Below, in pieces: positions 15,438 through 24,179 of a DNA stretch of 43,510 bases. The stretch is taken from assembly GCA_052148155.1 (NCBI GenBank), contig JBKQIY010000114.1:1-43510 (forward strand), given 5' to 3'. Origin of the DNA: JBBQER01 sp052148155. GTDB lineage: Bacteria > Actinomycetota > Acidimicrobiia > IMCC26256 > PALSA-610. Position 1 is the stretch's first letter; each line of letters opens with the position of its first letter. Position numbers and translations under genes: made by a program. The notes below the pieces were generated by a model. That model was not told where the DNA came from, searched no databases, and worked only from the letters and a program-made list of their open reading frames with translations.

Positions 15438-18400
15438 TCAGGCGTCGGCCAGGACTGCGGCGCCGGCAGGTGGGGGTTCGTCACGGAACGTCTGGATCAG
15501 CGCGTGCACATGGGTTGCCGCGGCTGCGAGTTCTTCGCCGGCGATCTCGATTTCCCGCACACCGTCCGGCGCCAAGAAGACGAACACGCACCGGTCGACC
15601 CGCCCGCCGGTGGCGGCCGCGACGGCGATCGCGTACGCCGCGCCCTGCACCCGATAGTGCGACATCCGTGCCGCGAGCATCGTTTCGCTTTCGATCGCGT
15701 CGGTCTTGTAGTCGACGACGACGAGCGCCTCGCCGGCGGTGGCGCCGTCGCGGTAGACGAGGTCGACATAGCCTTCGAGCGTCAGTCCGTCGACCGGTAC
15801 CGCGACGTAGGTCTCGCGCCAGTGCTCGACTGCCGACGCGGCACGCACTGTCCGGCTGGCGAGCGCCGAACGTACGAGTTCGGCGATGGTCGCTTCAGAT
15901 CCCAACACGCCTTCGGCCGCGGCCTGGGCCGCGGCGAGATCGACAAGGCCGACGCCGGTGGCGAGGTCGACCGTCTGGAGGACCGCGTGGACCGCGCGGC
16001 CGATCGCGGTTCCGTAGCGGCCTTTGCTCCACGGGGGCAGCTCGAGATCGCGTCCTTCCTTGGCGATGCCCGGATCCAGCGCCGCGGTGGTGTCGTCCAG
16101 TTGCGCGAGGGCAGTCGCGGATACGAACCGGCGGCGAGCGCCGGTCGCGAACGCGGCGTCGTGTTCAGCGAGCCATGTCTCGAGATCGGGGGGAGCGGGC
16201 GCCGACAGCGTCGGCGGCGGCAATCGGGGTGCCGGCAACGGCTGGTCGGTCTCGGCGTGCGCGTCGGGTGCGGCATACCAGAGCAGTTCCGCGGCGGTGC
16301 ATTTGGTCTGGTCGTCGGGGCGGACGCGGTCGGTGCGGTGTACGGACACGACGAGATGGTCGGACGCCCGGGTGCACGCGACGTAGAGGAGCCGCAGTTT
16401 CTCGTGGAAGCTCATCTGCTCGTCGATGGCCTTGTACAGGTCGAACGCGTCGGTCTGGGCGTTTTTCGAGAGCCGAACTTCGTAGCCGCCGGCGGGCGGA
16501 AAGAACACTTGGACGCCGGTGCGGATCGCGTTCGAGCGGGTGGTGGTGCCGGAGCAGACGACGATCGGGAATTCGAGACCTTTCGCCCCGTGGATCGTCA
16601 TGATCCGCACCGCGTCGTCGTCGGTTTCGGGAAGCACGGTTTCGACGACCCGTGCTCCTTCGGTGCCTTGGAGGGTCGCCCAGGCCAGGTAGTCGCGCAG
16701 CGAGCCTCCTGCGGCATCGCCGAACGCGCGTGCCTGGTCGACGACGAAGCGGACCCGCCGGGCGATGTCGCGGAACCGGCCGGAGTCTGCCCCGACCTCG
16801 AGTATGTGGCGTTCACGCACGACCCGTTCGAGCAGCTCGCTCGGCGTCACCCAGGTGCGTTCGGCGTGGAGCGCGCCGAGATAGGCCACCGCGTCGGCGA
16901 CCGGATGGCCGGCCGGGAGCGAGTCGGGCGGCACGGCGCGTATGTCCCACCGGCCGCCGTGCTCGACGAAGTACTCGAACAGGTCGTCGTCGCCGCAGGC
17001 GAAGACCGAGGAACGCAGAGCGCTCACCAGCGCCAGCTCGTCGCTGGGATCATCGACCGCGCGCAGCGAGGTGAGGAGGTCGCGAACTTCCCGCGTCCCG
17101 TATACCAGGGAGCTCGTCTCGGCACGGTACGAGATACCGGCGTCGTCGAGGGCGCGTTCGAGGAAGTACAGCGACGTACGAGCGGGCAACAAGACGCAGA
17201 CGTCACCGAGGCGAGCGTCTCGCCATCCGTTGTCGCCGTCGGCGACCTGCCATCGGTCTTCGATCGCGGCGCGCACCGCAGCCGCGACGCTTGCCGCCTC
17301 GTACTCGCGGGTGGCGTCGGCGGAGAGCTCGGGATCGAGTGGATCAACACCGAGCAGCAGCACACCGGGGCCGTTCGGCGGGGGCGGGCGGATCCCGTCG
17401 AGCGCGAGGTACTCGGGCTGCGAACCTGGCTCGGGCCGGATCAGGGCACCGAACACCAGATTGATCCAATCCAGCACCGGCTCGGTCGAACGGAAATTGG
17501 ACGTGAGGCGGATCGGCTCGTCCGCGAACCGCGCCCGCGCGTCGAGGAACGTCGCGATGTCGGCCCGGCGGAACCGGTAGATCGACTGCTTGGGGTCACC
17601 GACGAAGAACATCCGCCCTGGTGTGACCTCGAGACGCCTCCAGTCCTCGGCCGTGTCCTGCCCGTCGGTCGCGGCGAGCAATGCGGCGATCTCGACCTGG
17701 ATCGGGTCGGTGTCTTGGAACTCGTCGACGAGCAATCGTTCGTAACGATTACGTAGCCGGACGCGCACGGCGGCGCCGTGTTGCGCATCACGCAACACTG
17801 CCCGTGCGAGCACGAGCAGATCGTGGAACTCGAGTTGTCCGGCGCGTCGGCGGTCGGCGGCATGTTCAGCGGCGCGTTGGGCGAGGAAACTGACCACGAC
17901 GCGCAAGGCCGCGTCGATGACGGGTTTGACGATCGCGGTTCGTTGCTCGCCGAGCTGCTTGATGTGGGAACGCAACCCGTCGACATCGGGCCAGTTTGGG
18001 CGCAGACCGACACGCGGCTTGAACGACGGATCCTTGGCCAAGAGCAGCTCGACTCGTTCGGCGTCGTCGACGGCGGCGCGCACCCGGTGGCAGTAGTCGT
18101 CGAACGAGCCGATGTGGGTACGGAGCTTGTCGTCACGGTCGGTGCAGTCATCGCGCGCAGCGCACACCGTGTCGAGGTCGGTCAGCCACGGACCGAGATC
18201 CATCGTCGGGAGATCGGGGGCTGGACCGATGCGATCGAGCAGGTCCCAGTTGTCGTCGAGGTGTTCGGCGACGCGCCGAAAGTGCTCGGGGGTGGCACCG
18301 GCCGCGAGGGTCACAAGGACCGCCGCTTCGAGACGCGGGTCGTCGAGCAGATCGTCACGGGTGCGGCGCCAGCGGGCATCGAACGCAAGCAACGAGGACA

Positions 18401-18815
18401 CCTCGTCGCGGACCTCGATGCGCGGTGGGAGTCCGGCCTCGACCGGGAATGCCGTCAGGATCCGCTGCGCGAAGGCGTGCAGTGTGCAGATCGCCGCGTC
18501 GTCGAGTTCCTCGAGCGCGTTCGTGCAGGCGTCGGCCGCGGCCGGCGACGTCTCGGCAGACCGGGCCCGCCGTTCGAGCTCGCCGCGCACGCGGTCGCGC
18601 AACTCGGCCGCGGCCTTCTCGGTGAAGGTGATCGCGGCGACGTTCCGCATCGGTACGGGCAGGCCGGGTCCGTCGGCCGTCACGAGCTCTACGATGCGAT
18701 CGACGAGCACCGTCGTTTTTCCCGTGCCCGCTCCGGCTTCCACGAACAGCGTCTCGTCGAGACGCCTGCGAACTGCGTCACGCGCGCTCGCGTCGGTGAG
18801 GCTCTGGCCGCTCAT
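15438..18815 (-). CDS. addA: AddA/RecB-type UvrD-family helicase-nuclease
   Basis: Large subunit of a double-strand-break resection complex that feeds RecA-mediated repair. The 1125-residue protein has an intact Walker A (GAGTGKTT, 28-35), helicase motif II DEFQDTD (364-370), motif III GDPKQSIYRFR (406-416), motif V with IMTIHGAKGLEFP, motif VI LLYVACTRA, and a C-terminal PD-(D/E)xK nuclease with D1018, D1035-Y-K1037 and a downstream QGAAYA motif. The ATG at 18815 overlaps the stop of the upstream addB-like gene (ATGA); the frame is open to 19334, but that part lies within addB and looks non-coding. Pairing with a motor-less partner makes this AddAB-like rather than AdnAB, where both subunits have motors. 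Confidence 0.93.
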   Translation of the reverse strand: MSGQSLTDASARDAVRRRLDETLFVEAGAGTGKTTVLVDRIVELVTADGPGLPVPMRNVAAITFTEKAAAELRDRVRGELERRARSAETSPAAADACTNALEELDDAAICTLHAFAQRILTAFPVEAGLPPRIEVRDEVSSLLAFDARWRRTRDDLLDDPRLEAAVLVTLAAGATPEHFRRVAEHLDDNWDLLDRIGPAPDLPTMDLGPWLTDLDTVCAARDDCTDRDDKLRTHIGSFDDYCHRVRAAVDDAERVELLLAKDPSFKPRVGLRPNWPDVDGLRSHIKQLGEQRTAIVKPVIDAALRVVVSFLAQRAAEHAADRRRAGQLEFHDLLVLARAVLRDAQHGAAVRVRLRNRYERLLVDEFQDTDPIQVEIAALLAATDGQDTAEDWRRLEVTPGRMFFVGDPKQSIYRFRRADIATFLDARARFADEPIRLTSNFRSTEPVLDWINLVFGALIRPEPGSQPEYLALDGIRPPPPNGPGVLLLGVDPLDPELSADATREYEAASVAAAVRAAIEDRWQVADGDNGWRDARLGDVCVLLPARTSLYFLERALDDAGISYRAETSSLVYGTREVRDLLTSLRAVDDPSDELALVSALRSSVFACGDDDLFEYFVEHGGRWDIRAVPPDSLPAGHPVADAVAYLGALHAERTWVTPSELLERVVRERHILEVGADSGRFRDIARRVRFVVDQARAFGDAAGGSLRDYLAWATLQGTEGARVVETVLPETDDDAVRIMTIHGAKGLEFPIVVCSGTTTRSNAIRTGVQVFFPPAGGYEVRLSKNAQTDAFDLYKAIDEQMSFHEKLRLLYVACTRASDHLVVSVHRTDRVRPDDQTKCTAAELLWYAAPDAHAETDQPLPAPRLPPPTLSAPAPPDLETWLAEHDAAFATGARRRFVSATALAQLDDTTAALDPGIAKEGRDLELPPWSKGRYGTAIGRAVHAVLQTVDLATGVGLVDLAAAQAAAEGVLGSEATIAELVRSALASRTVRAASAVEHWRETYVAVPVDGLTLEGYVDLVYRDGATAGEALVVVDYKTDAIESETMLAARMSHYRVQGAAYAIAVAAATGGRVDRCVFVFLAPDGVREIEIAGEELAAAATHVHALIQTFRDEPPPAGAAVLADA

Positions 18816-21800
18816 GCCGGCGCGGCCGGTACGTCGGCGCCGACAAGATCGCAATAGTCGGCGAGCTCGGGGGCGTGTTGCTTGGCGCGCCAGGCGCGGT
18901 GGGTGTCGGTCGTGCCGAGGCCGTCGGGATCGCAATAGGGGCACTCGACCCACATGTGCCATCCCGGAGCCGGAGGCCTCGCGACGAAGATGCCACGCTC
19001 GATGCCGTCGACGATGATGCGCAGCGCGCGGTCGAGCGCCTCTTCGATCGGGCCGTCGACCGTGTAGCCGCGCTCGTTCTTCGGATCCCGCAGCACGAAC
19101 CAGTACGATGCGCGTATCGGCCGGTCGCCGTTGGCGCCGAGCAGCGCGTGCGCGGCGTGCGCGTAGATCGGGAGCTGCAGGAGCTGCCCGTTGAGCAGCG
19201 GATCGGCCGGCGACATCTTGAGGTACGGCGTCGGGGAACCGCTTTTGTAATCGATGACCGCGAGTCGTCCGTCGGCGAAGCGGTCGACACGATCGATCGA
19301 GCCGCTCATGCGTACGGTTCGGCCGTCGGAGCATTTGATCTCGACCGCAGGGTGCGCGGAGCCGGCTCGGCCGAACGCGAGCTCGGTTTCGATCGTGTCG
19401 GCGTCGTGCTCGATGCGGTATGCACCGTCAACGTCGAGGAAGAGGTCCAGCTGCGCGTGCAACTGCCGGCACGAACGGTCCCAGAGCAGCCGGCGGCCGG
19501 CGGCCCCGCGGGCCTCAACCTCGGCGAATCCCTCGCGCAGGATGTCGTGCAGGCGGGCTCGGTGCTCGTCGGCCCACGGGCGGCCGACACCGCCGACGCC
19601 GACGAGTTCGCGAAGAAATCGGTCGAGCGTTTCGTGCACGACGTTCCCGCGGTCGATCGGTGTGAGCTGCACGATTTCTTCGGGTCGTTCGACGGGCTCG
19701 ACCTGGAGCACGTAACGCGTGAAGAACGCGTGCGGGCATTTCGCCCACTGCTCGAGCCGGGTTGCGGACATCGTGGTACCGGTCGGGGCCCGCGCCTCGA
19801 GTCGCGAACCGAGGCGTGTGAGATTGCCGTCGAAACGGGTGAACGCCGAGCTCCGCCGGGCGCGTGTCAGGTCCAGGCCACGCGCAACTTCGGGGACGGC
19901 GGCGATCCTCGGATCGTCGGCGAGCGCGGCGCGCACGTCGAGCTCGTGGCGGGTGGCCGGGAACGACGCGTGGGTCAGGCCGTGCACGAAGGAGGGAACC
20001 TCGGTACACCACGGCGCGTTGGGAAGCTTCGGGCCGAGCGGCCGTGTACCCGAGAGCGCTTCGACCGTATCGAGCAAGAACCTCGACGGGACGTGAACGG
20101 TGCTGCGCCGCAGATCCCCGCGCGGGAAACACATCACCCGATCGTGGCTGCTCGCGAGCGCGGCGAGCAGCCCGCGTTGATCGTCGGCGACGCGATCGGC
20201 GCGTCTGGCGAGCTCGTCGCCCAGCGCGCAACGGTCGGCGTCGGCGATCAGCGGATCGTCGCCTGGCAGCGCCGGGAACACACCTTCGGCCAGCCCGCAT
20301 ACCCAGAGGCGATCGAACTCGACACCGAGCGTGAGGGCGGCTGGCCCGACGAATACGCCTTCGCCGAGGCGTCCGACCCGATCCCGGGCAGCATCCAGCT
20401 CGAGGGCCAACGATCGCCGGAACACTTCGAGCGTCGGGTTCGCGTCGACGGCGTCGAGTCCCCCGAGGCGGTCGACGGCAGCCTCGACGCGGCGAGCGGC
20501 CTCCTGCTCGAACAGCGACCAGCTGGAACGCCGATCTTCGTATCCGACCCAACGTCCGATGAGCCGGTGAACCCATTTCGACAGCGCGTTCCAGGTGGCC
20601 GGCGCAGCGGCGAGATCGGCGGCGAGTTCCGCGACGAAGCGCTGCAAATCGGCGGCCCGATCGTGCTTGCGTTGCGTCGCGTTCGCGGTGTCGTCGTTGG
20701 CGTCTCCGGCCGGCAAGCTCGCGCGGTAATGCTCGAGGCGCGCGGTCCATTCGGAAACTCCACCGACCACACCGGCGTCTCGGGACACCCGCTCCCACGC
20801 GACCGCTGGAACTTCGCGGCCGTGTCCGTCGAGCACGGGGACCGCTGCGAGCAGTGAAAAAAGGTTGTCGCGCCGGTAGTCGTCGTCGGGAAGTGCGAGG
20901 AGCCGCAGCAACGCACGACCGAGCACCGAATCGGCCAATGTCCGAACCGAGACGCCGTTGTGTGTGATGCCGGCAAGCTCGAGGTGGTCGTGCAGCAAGC
21001 GTGCGTACGGCTCGTTGTTACCGAAGACGACGGCCATCCGTTCAAGCGGTACGCCGTCGCGCATCGCGTCGACGAGGCCGCGAACGACGACGCGGACCTC
21101 GTCGTCCGCATCGGAGACCGAGCACACCGCGGTTCCGTACGCGGGTTGGATGTCGACGTCGGCTGGGATTGTGCCGCCGAGCCGCTCGACGCTCGCCACC
21201 ACAACTGCGTCGGCTTTGGCCGCGCCGGTGAGCCCGACGATCACGGCAAGGTCGTTGTTCGCGGCCAGGACGCGCAACAAGCGCGCGCTCGGTGTCGACA
21301 CCCGTTGCGGAAGATGGCACACGACGGTGCCGAGCTCGTCGAGAAGTGGCGCGCCGGCAACGACGAGCCCGCAGGCGGCGCGCATCAAATCGTGTTCGTC
21401 GTACCACGCCGGGGCGAGATGCTGCTTGACGAGCCGATGGATCCGAACGACCTGTCGCGCTCGGGCGCTCTGATCTGCGAGCACGCCGAGCGCCACATCA
21501 TCGAGGTCGGACAGTTCGCGATGCGCACCGACGAGCGCTTCTTCGGTGGCCGGGTGCGTCGCGACGCGTCGGAACATCGGACCGGGATCGGTGGCGAGGA
21601 CGCGACGGACGGCCGCCGCGACCACTGGCGTCGACACGGGCCGACGACCGTCGGCTGCGAGACGAGGCGCGGCGAGCATTTCGGCGAGGCGGTAGATGGT
21701 GAGGAACGTGACGCCGATGAGTCCCGACCCTGCGCTCGAGATCGGCCCGAGCTCACCCGAAGCCAGCAGCCGGCGCGCCGCGACCCCGACCGAGTTGCCG

Positions 21801-21916
21801 GGCACGACGACCGCGACCGGCGAGAACGGCGAGGTGTGCTTCGCCCGCGCGATCTCGACGTGCAATGCCTGCGTGGCCGGCCGGCCGTACGGCGTGGGAA
21901 TTACGCGAACAGGCAC
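18812..21916 (-). CDS. addB: AddB-like nuclease subunit with inactive motor
   Basis: 1034 residues. The N-terminal helicase-like region keeps the fold outline, but the Walker A position reads VVVPGNSVGVAARR, without GKT, so no ATPase is expected; this is the AddB/RecC condition. The C-terminal PD-(D/E)xK nuclease has H in GNVVHETLDRF, D875 (GSIDRVD), D889-Y-K891 and QLPIY. Cysteines C727 (KCPHAFF), C992 and C995 (ECPYCDPDGLG) fit the AddB iron-sulfur staple, but the fourth canonical cysteine, expected about six residues after C995, is a Gly/Thr; C1022 is the only nearby substitute. It starts at GTG 21916 and is coupled to addA by ATGA. It is divergent from nothing: the hydrolase upstream lies on the same strand 48 bp away. 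Confidence 0.88.
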   Translation of the reverse strand: MPVRVIPTPYGRPATQALHVEIARAKHTSPFSPVAVVVPGNSVGVAARRLLASGELGPISSAGSGLIGVTFLTIYRLAEMLAAPRLAADGRRPVSTPVVAAAVRRVLATDPGPMFRRVATHPATEEALVGAHRELSDLDDVALGVLADQSARARQVVRIHRLVKQHLAPAWYDEHDLMRAACGLVVAGAPLLDELGTVVCHLPQRVSTPSARLLRVLAANNDLAVIVGLTGAAKADAVVVASVERLGGTIPADVDIQPAYGTAVCSVSDADDEVRVVVRGLVDAMRDGVPLERMAVVFGNNEPYARLLHDHLELAGITHNGVSVRTLADSVLGRALLRLLALPDDDYRRDNLFSLLAAVPVLDGHGREVPAVAWERVSRDAGVVGGVSEWTARLEHYRASLPAGDANDDTANATQRKHDRAADLQRFVAELAADLAAAPATWNALSKWVHRLIGRWVGYEDRRSSWSLFEQEAARRVEAAVDRLGGLDAVDANPTLEVFRRSLALELDAARDRVGRLGEGVFVGPAALTLGVEFDRLWVCGLAEGVFPALPGDDPLIADADRCALGDELARRADRVADDQRGLLAALASSHDRVMCFPRGDLRRSTVHVPSRFLLDTVEALSGTRPLGPKLPNAPWCTEVPSFVHGLTHASFPATRHELDVRAALADDPRIAAVPEVARGLDLTRARRSSAFTRFDGNLTRLGSRLEARAPTGTTMSATRLEQWAKCPHAFFTRYVLQVEPVERPEEIVQLTPIDRGNVVHETLDRFLRELVGVGGVGRPWADEHRARLHDILREGFAEVEARGAAGRRLLWDRSCRQLHAQLDLFLDVDGAYRIEHDADTIETELAFGRAGSAHPAVEIKCSDGRTVRMSGSIDRVDRFADGRLAVIDYKSGSPTPYLKMSPADPLLNGQLLQLPIYAHAAHALLGANGDRPIRASYWFVLRDPKNERGYTVDGPIEEALDRALRIIVDGIERGIFVARPPAPGWHMWVECPYCDPDGLGTTDTHRAWRAKQHAPELADYCDLVGADVPAAPA

Positions 21917-21964
21917 CCGGGGATCGTACGGCTCACCTGAGACAGCCCGTTCGTCCGAGATTGA

Positions 21965-22690
21965 CTATGCGGTCAGCGTGCGCGCCAGGAACTGGTTCGC
22001 GATAGAGATGGCCTCGGGTGGGATGTCGGTGTGCGTACCGGACCACACCGACATGCGCTTCGGGCCGGGGATCGCTTCGAGCACATCGATCGCGCCGGCG
22101 ATCGGGAAATGCTCATCTCGGGTCATGTTGAGCATCAAGACCTCTCGCTCGCCGAGACGGCTCGCACCGTCGCGAACGCGCGCGTTGCGGACGGCGCCGC
22201 GCCCGCCGAGCGCGCCGTCATCGAGGACGCCACCGAGCGCAAAGACCGCGGCGCGGACGTCCGCCATGTCGGCGACAATCGACAGGCCGAGGAGCGCGCC
22301 CATCGAAAACCCTGCGTAACCGAGCGGGCCGGCGAGGAGCGGCACACGCGTTCGTGCGGCGGCCGCGACCGATTGCCAATCGGCGACGAGCGCGGCGTCG
22401 CCGGCCGGATCGCCCATGCGTCGTGCGACATCTCGTTCGAATTCCTCGTCGGTCAGACCGGGAGCACGACGCTCGCCGTGGCCCGGACAGTCCATCAGGA
22501 CGACCCCGGCGGGCACTCCGCGGGCGATGCCACGCGCGAGCATCTGCATCACCTCGTCGTCCTTCGACAGGTGGGCGCCGTGGCCGAGCAGCACAAGCGG
22601 AAGGGGCGTCTCGGACCTGGGAACAAACACCAGCGCGGGGACCGGGTGAAGGTCGACGTCGACGTCGAGACGAACAGGCTCGATAGGCAT
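21965..22690 (-). CDS. Alpha/beta hydrolase (dienelactone hydrolase/acyl-peptidase-like)
   Basis: 241-residue cytosolic alpha/beta-hydrolase. The LVLLGHGAHLSKDD segment provides the oxyanion loop, GFSMG is the nucleophile elbow (Ser), TRDEHFP carries the likely acid, and GTHTDIP the catalytic His. The HGERR segment after VLMDCPGHG resembles small esterases and dienelactone-hydrolase relatives. Substrate unknown. The ATG at 22690 is the clear start; the stop is 48 bp upstream of the addB start on the same strand, so co-transcription with addAB is possible. It is divergent from the ANTAR gene at 22789. Confidence 0.87.
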   Translation of the reverse strand: MPIEPVRLDVDVDLHPVPALVFVPRSETPLPLVLLGHGAHLSKDDEVMQMLARGIARGVPAGVVLMDCPGHGERRAPGLTDEEFERDVARRMGDPAGDAALVADWQSVAAAARTRVPLLAGPLGYAGFSMGALLGLSIVADMADVRAAVFALGGVLDDGALGGRGAVRNARVRDGASRLGEREVLMLNMTRDEHFPIAGAIDVLEAIPGPKRMSVWSGTHTDIPPEAISIANQFLARTLTA

Positions 22691-22788
22691 GGCGCTGATT
22701 GTGCCAGCCCGAGTATGGCTAAGGGCTTTCGGCTCTAGCGCTCGACCGTCTCGGCGCCGACCATGGACGACATGAATAGAAGCTAGAG

Positions 22789-22977
22789 ATGCGCAAGAAC
22801 CGCTCGGACTTGGCGCAACGGCATCGCGTGTCGCAAGCGCAGGGCATGGTGTCGCTGCAGGCGCACTGCGCGTTCGGTGAGGCGCTTACGATGATGCACG
22901 AACGGGCCAAGGTGGACGGTCAGACGTTGCTCGACATCGCAGACGCGGTCTTGAACCGGCGGCTCTCGTTCGACTAG
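22789..22977 (+). CDS. ANTAR-only small RNA-binding protein
   Basis: The 62-residue product is essentially one ANTAR domain: QRHRVSQAQGMVSLQAHC, then EALTMMHERAK, then LLDIADAVLNRRL, matching the three-helix consensus including the A-x-G-M-(V/L)-S motif and the IADAVV-type third helix. ANTAR domains bind paired hexaloop RNA hairpins and act as antiterminators, normally fused to receiver or GAF sensors; here no sensor is attached. It could be a constitutive regulator, be activated by a separate partner, or be inert. A perfect hairpin follows the stop. A frameshifted second copy lies about 200 bp downstream. Confidence 0.8.
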   Translation: MRKNRSDLAQRHRVSQAQGMVSLQAHCAFGEALTMMHERAKVDGQTLLDIADAVLNRRLSFD

Positions 22978-23004
22978 CTCTCCGACCGGGCGGGGTCGGA
23001 GAGC
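22977..23004 (+). terminator. Perfect 11-bp hairpin after the ANTAR gene
   Basis: GCTCTCCGACC pairs exactly with GGTCGGAGAGC across a 6-nt G-rich loop, beginning at the last base of the TAG stop. There is no U-tract, so it would be an actinobacterial-type non-canonical terminator or, alternatively, an RNA hairpin relevant to ANTAR binding (though the loop does not match the known hexaloop A1/G4 consensus). Confidence 0.6.
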
Positions 23005-23183
23005 CGGTCGACGCTCGCGCGGAGCGTCCGAAAAAGTCGCCGGGCGCTCGGATCGGGTCGCCGTGGCACGCTCGGAGATGTCTGACATCCATCGTGATGC
23101 GCGTTCACCGCGAATGGCGTAACTCGGGCAGATGCGACGGACGGGGCCTGCGGCCCTCTCTACCGAGCGCGGAAACGTCAACG

Positions 23184-23380
23184 ATGTTCAACGTGAGTGA
23201 CCGCGCAACCTCGCCGAGGGAACGGGTGACGAAGCTCGCCCAGGCGCACGGCCGCGTGTCGGTGCAAGCAAACTGCACGACTGCCGAAGCGCTCGTTCTG
23301 AAGCGCGCGCGGACCGAACGAAACACACGCTCGACGAGATCGCTGACGCCGTCGGTCAGCACCGCATGTGGTTCAGCTAG
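23184..23380 (+). pseudogene. Frameshifted second ANTAR gene
   Basis: From ATG 23184 one frame reads MFNVSDRATSPRERV and then an ANTAR first half (LAQAHGRVSVQANC, AEALVLKRARTE). From about 23315 that frame loses similarity, while the frame ending at TAG 23378-23380 continues with TKHTLDEIADAVGQHRMWFS, exactly the ANTAR third helix and C-terminus. Joined, the two halves would give a protein of about 65 residues paralogous to the gene at 22789. A small indel around 23300-23318 explains the break. The rest looks undamaged, so the loss is recent, or it is an assembly error or a recoding site; no slippery heptamer is obvious. Confidence 0.72.
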
Positions 23381-23471
23381 TCACAACTCACGCACCAGGT
23401 CTTCACAGTGAACGTTCAGAGACAGCCGTGAGACTGCCCCGAACCCGTGACCCCTCGAAAGACATCAACCA

Positions 23472-24176
23472 ATGGCGACATCTCCAAAGAGGCGCTCCTG
23501 GCTGCGCTGGCTGATCGGCAGCATCGTCGTAATCATCGTCCTCGTTGTCGGCGGACCTTTCGTGTACATCCACTTCATCGAGGGTCCAGCGCCGCCCAAG
23601 CTCTCGCTCTCCAACACGACGCCGGCCAGGCCTGCGTCGAGCGGCGCACGGGCGCCGCTAGCCGGAACGTGGAAGGTCGGCACCGGATCCACCGCCGGCT
23701 ATCGCGTGAGGGAAACCTTGTTCGGTCAGCATGCCACTGCGGTCGGACGCACGAACGGCGTGACCGGCTCGATGACGATTGTCGGCACGCAGGTCACGAA
23801 GGCGTCGTTCACCGTCGACATGACCTCGGTCACGAGCGACCGGAGCGAGCGAGACGGCCAGTTCCAAGGCCGGATCATGGACACGGCCGACTATCCCACC
23901 GCGTCGTTCGTGCTCACGAGTCCGATCGAACTCGCGCCGGTACCGAAGGACGGCGTCATCGGGGATTACTCCGCCGCGGGCAAGCTGACGTTGCACGGCA
24001 CGCCCAAAGCGGTCACGATCCCGCTCACGACCAAGCGCGTTGGAAACGTGATCGAGGTCCAAGGAATCCTGACGATCTCGTTCGCCGACTACAACATCGA
24101 CAACCCGAGCGGCGGCCCAGCAAGCGTCGGCAACGCGGGTCAGATGGAGTTCGTACTGCAACTTCAGCCGAGCTGA
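23472..24176 (+). CDS. Membrane-anchored YceI-domain protein
   Basis: 234 residues. A basic start (SPKRRSWLRW) is followed by one transmembrane helix (about 15-37) and a Pro/Ala/Ser linker, then a YceI domain (about 65-232): GTWKVG opening, GYRVRETL, the SFTVDMTSVTSD strand, the conserved FQGRIMDTADYPTASF segment, LTLHGTPKAVTIPL, and a C-terminal ISFADYNI. YceI proteins are lipocalin-like beta barrels that bind long isoprenoid or fatty amide ligands; the anchor places this one on the outer face of the membrane. ATG 23472. It converges on the ECF sigma gene with 3 bp between the stops. Confidence 0.9.
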   Translation: MATSPKRRSWLRWLIGSIVVIIVLVVGGPFVYIHFIEGPAPPKLSLSNTTPARPASSGARAPLAGTWKVGTGSTAGYRVRETLFGQHATAVGRTNGVTGSMTIVGTQVTKASFTVDMTSVTSDRSERDGQFQGRIMDTADYPTASFVLTSPIELAPVPKDGVIGDYSAAGKLTLHGTPKAVTIPLTTKRVGNVIEVQGILTISFADYNIDNPSGGPASVGNAGQMEFVLQLQPS

Positions 24177-24179
24177 ACG

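Noticed and set aside
15438..19334. A longer helicase-nuclease frame starting at 19334 (1298 residues)
   Set aside because: The first 173 codons lie inside addB in another frame and are Arg-rich without motifs; ATG 18815 overlaps the addB stop as ATGA and directly precedes the Walker A region.
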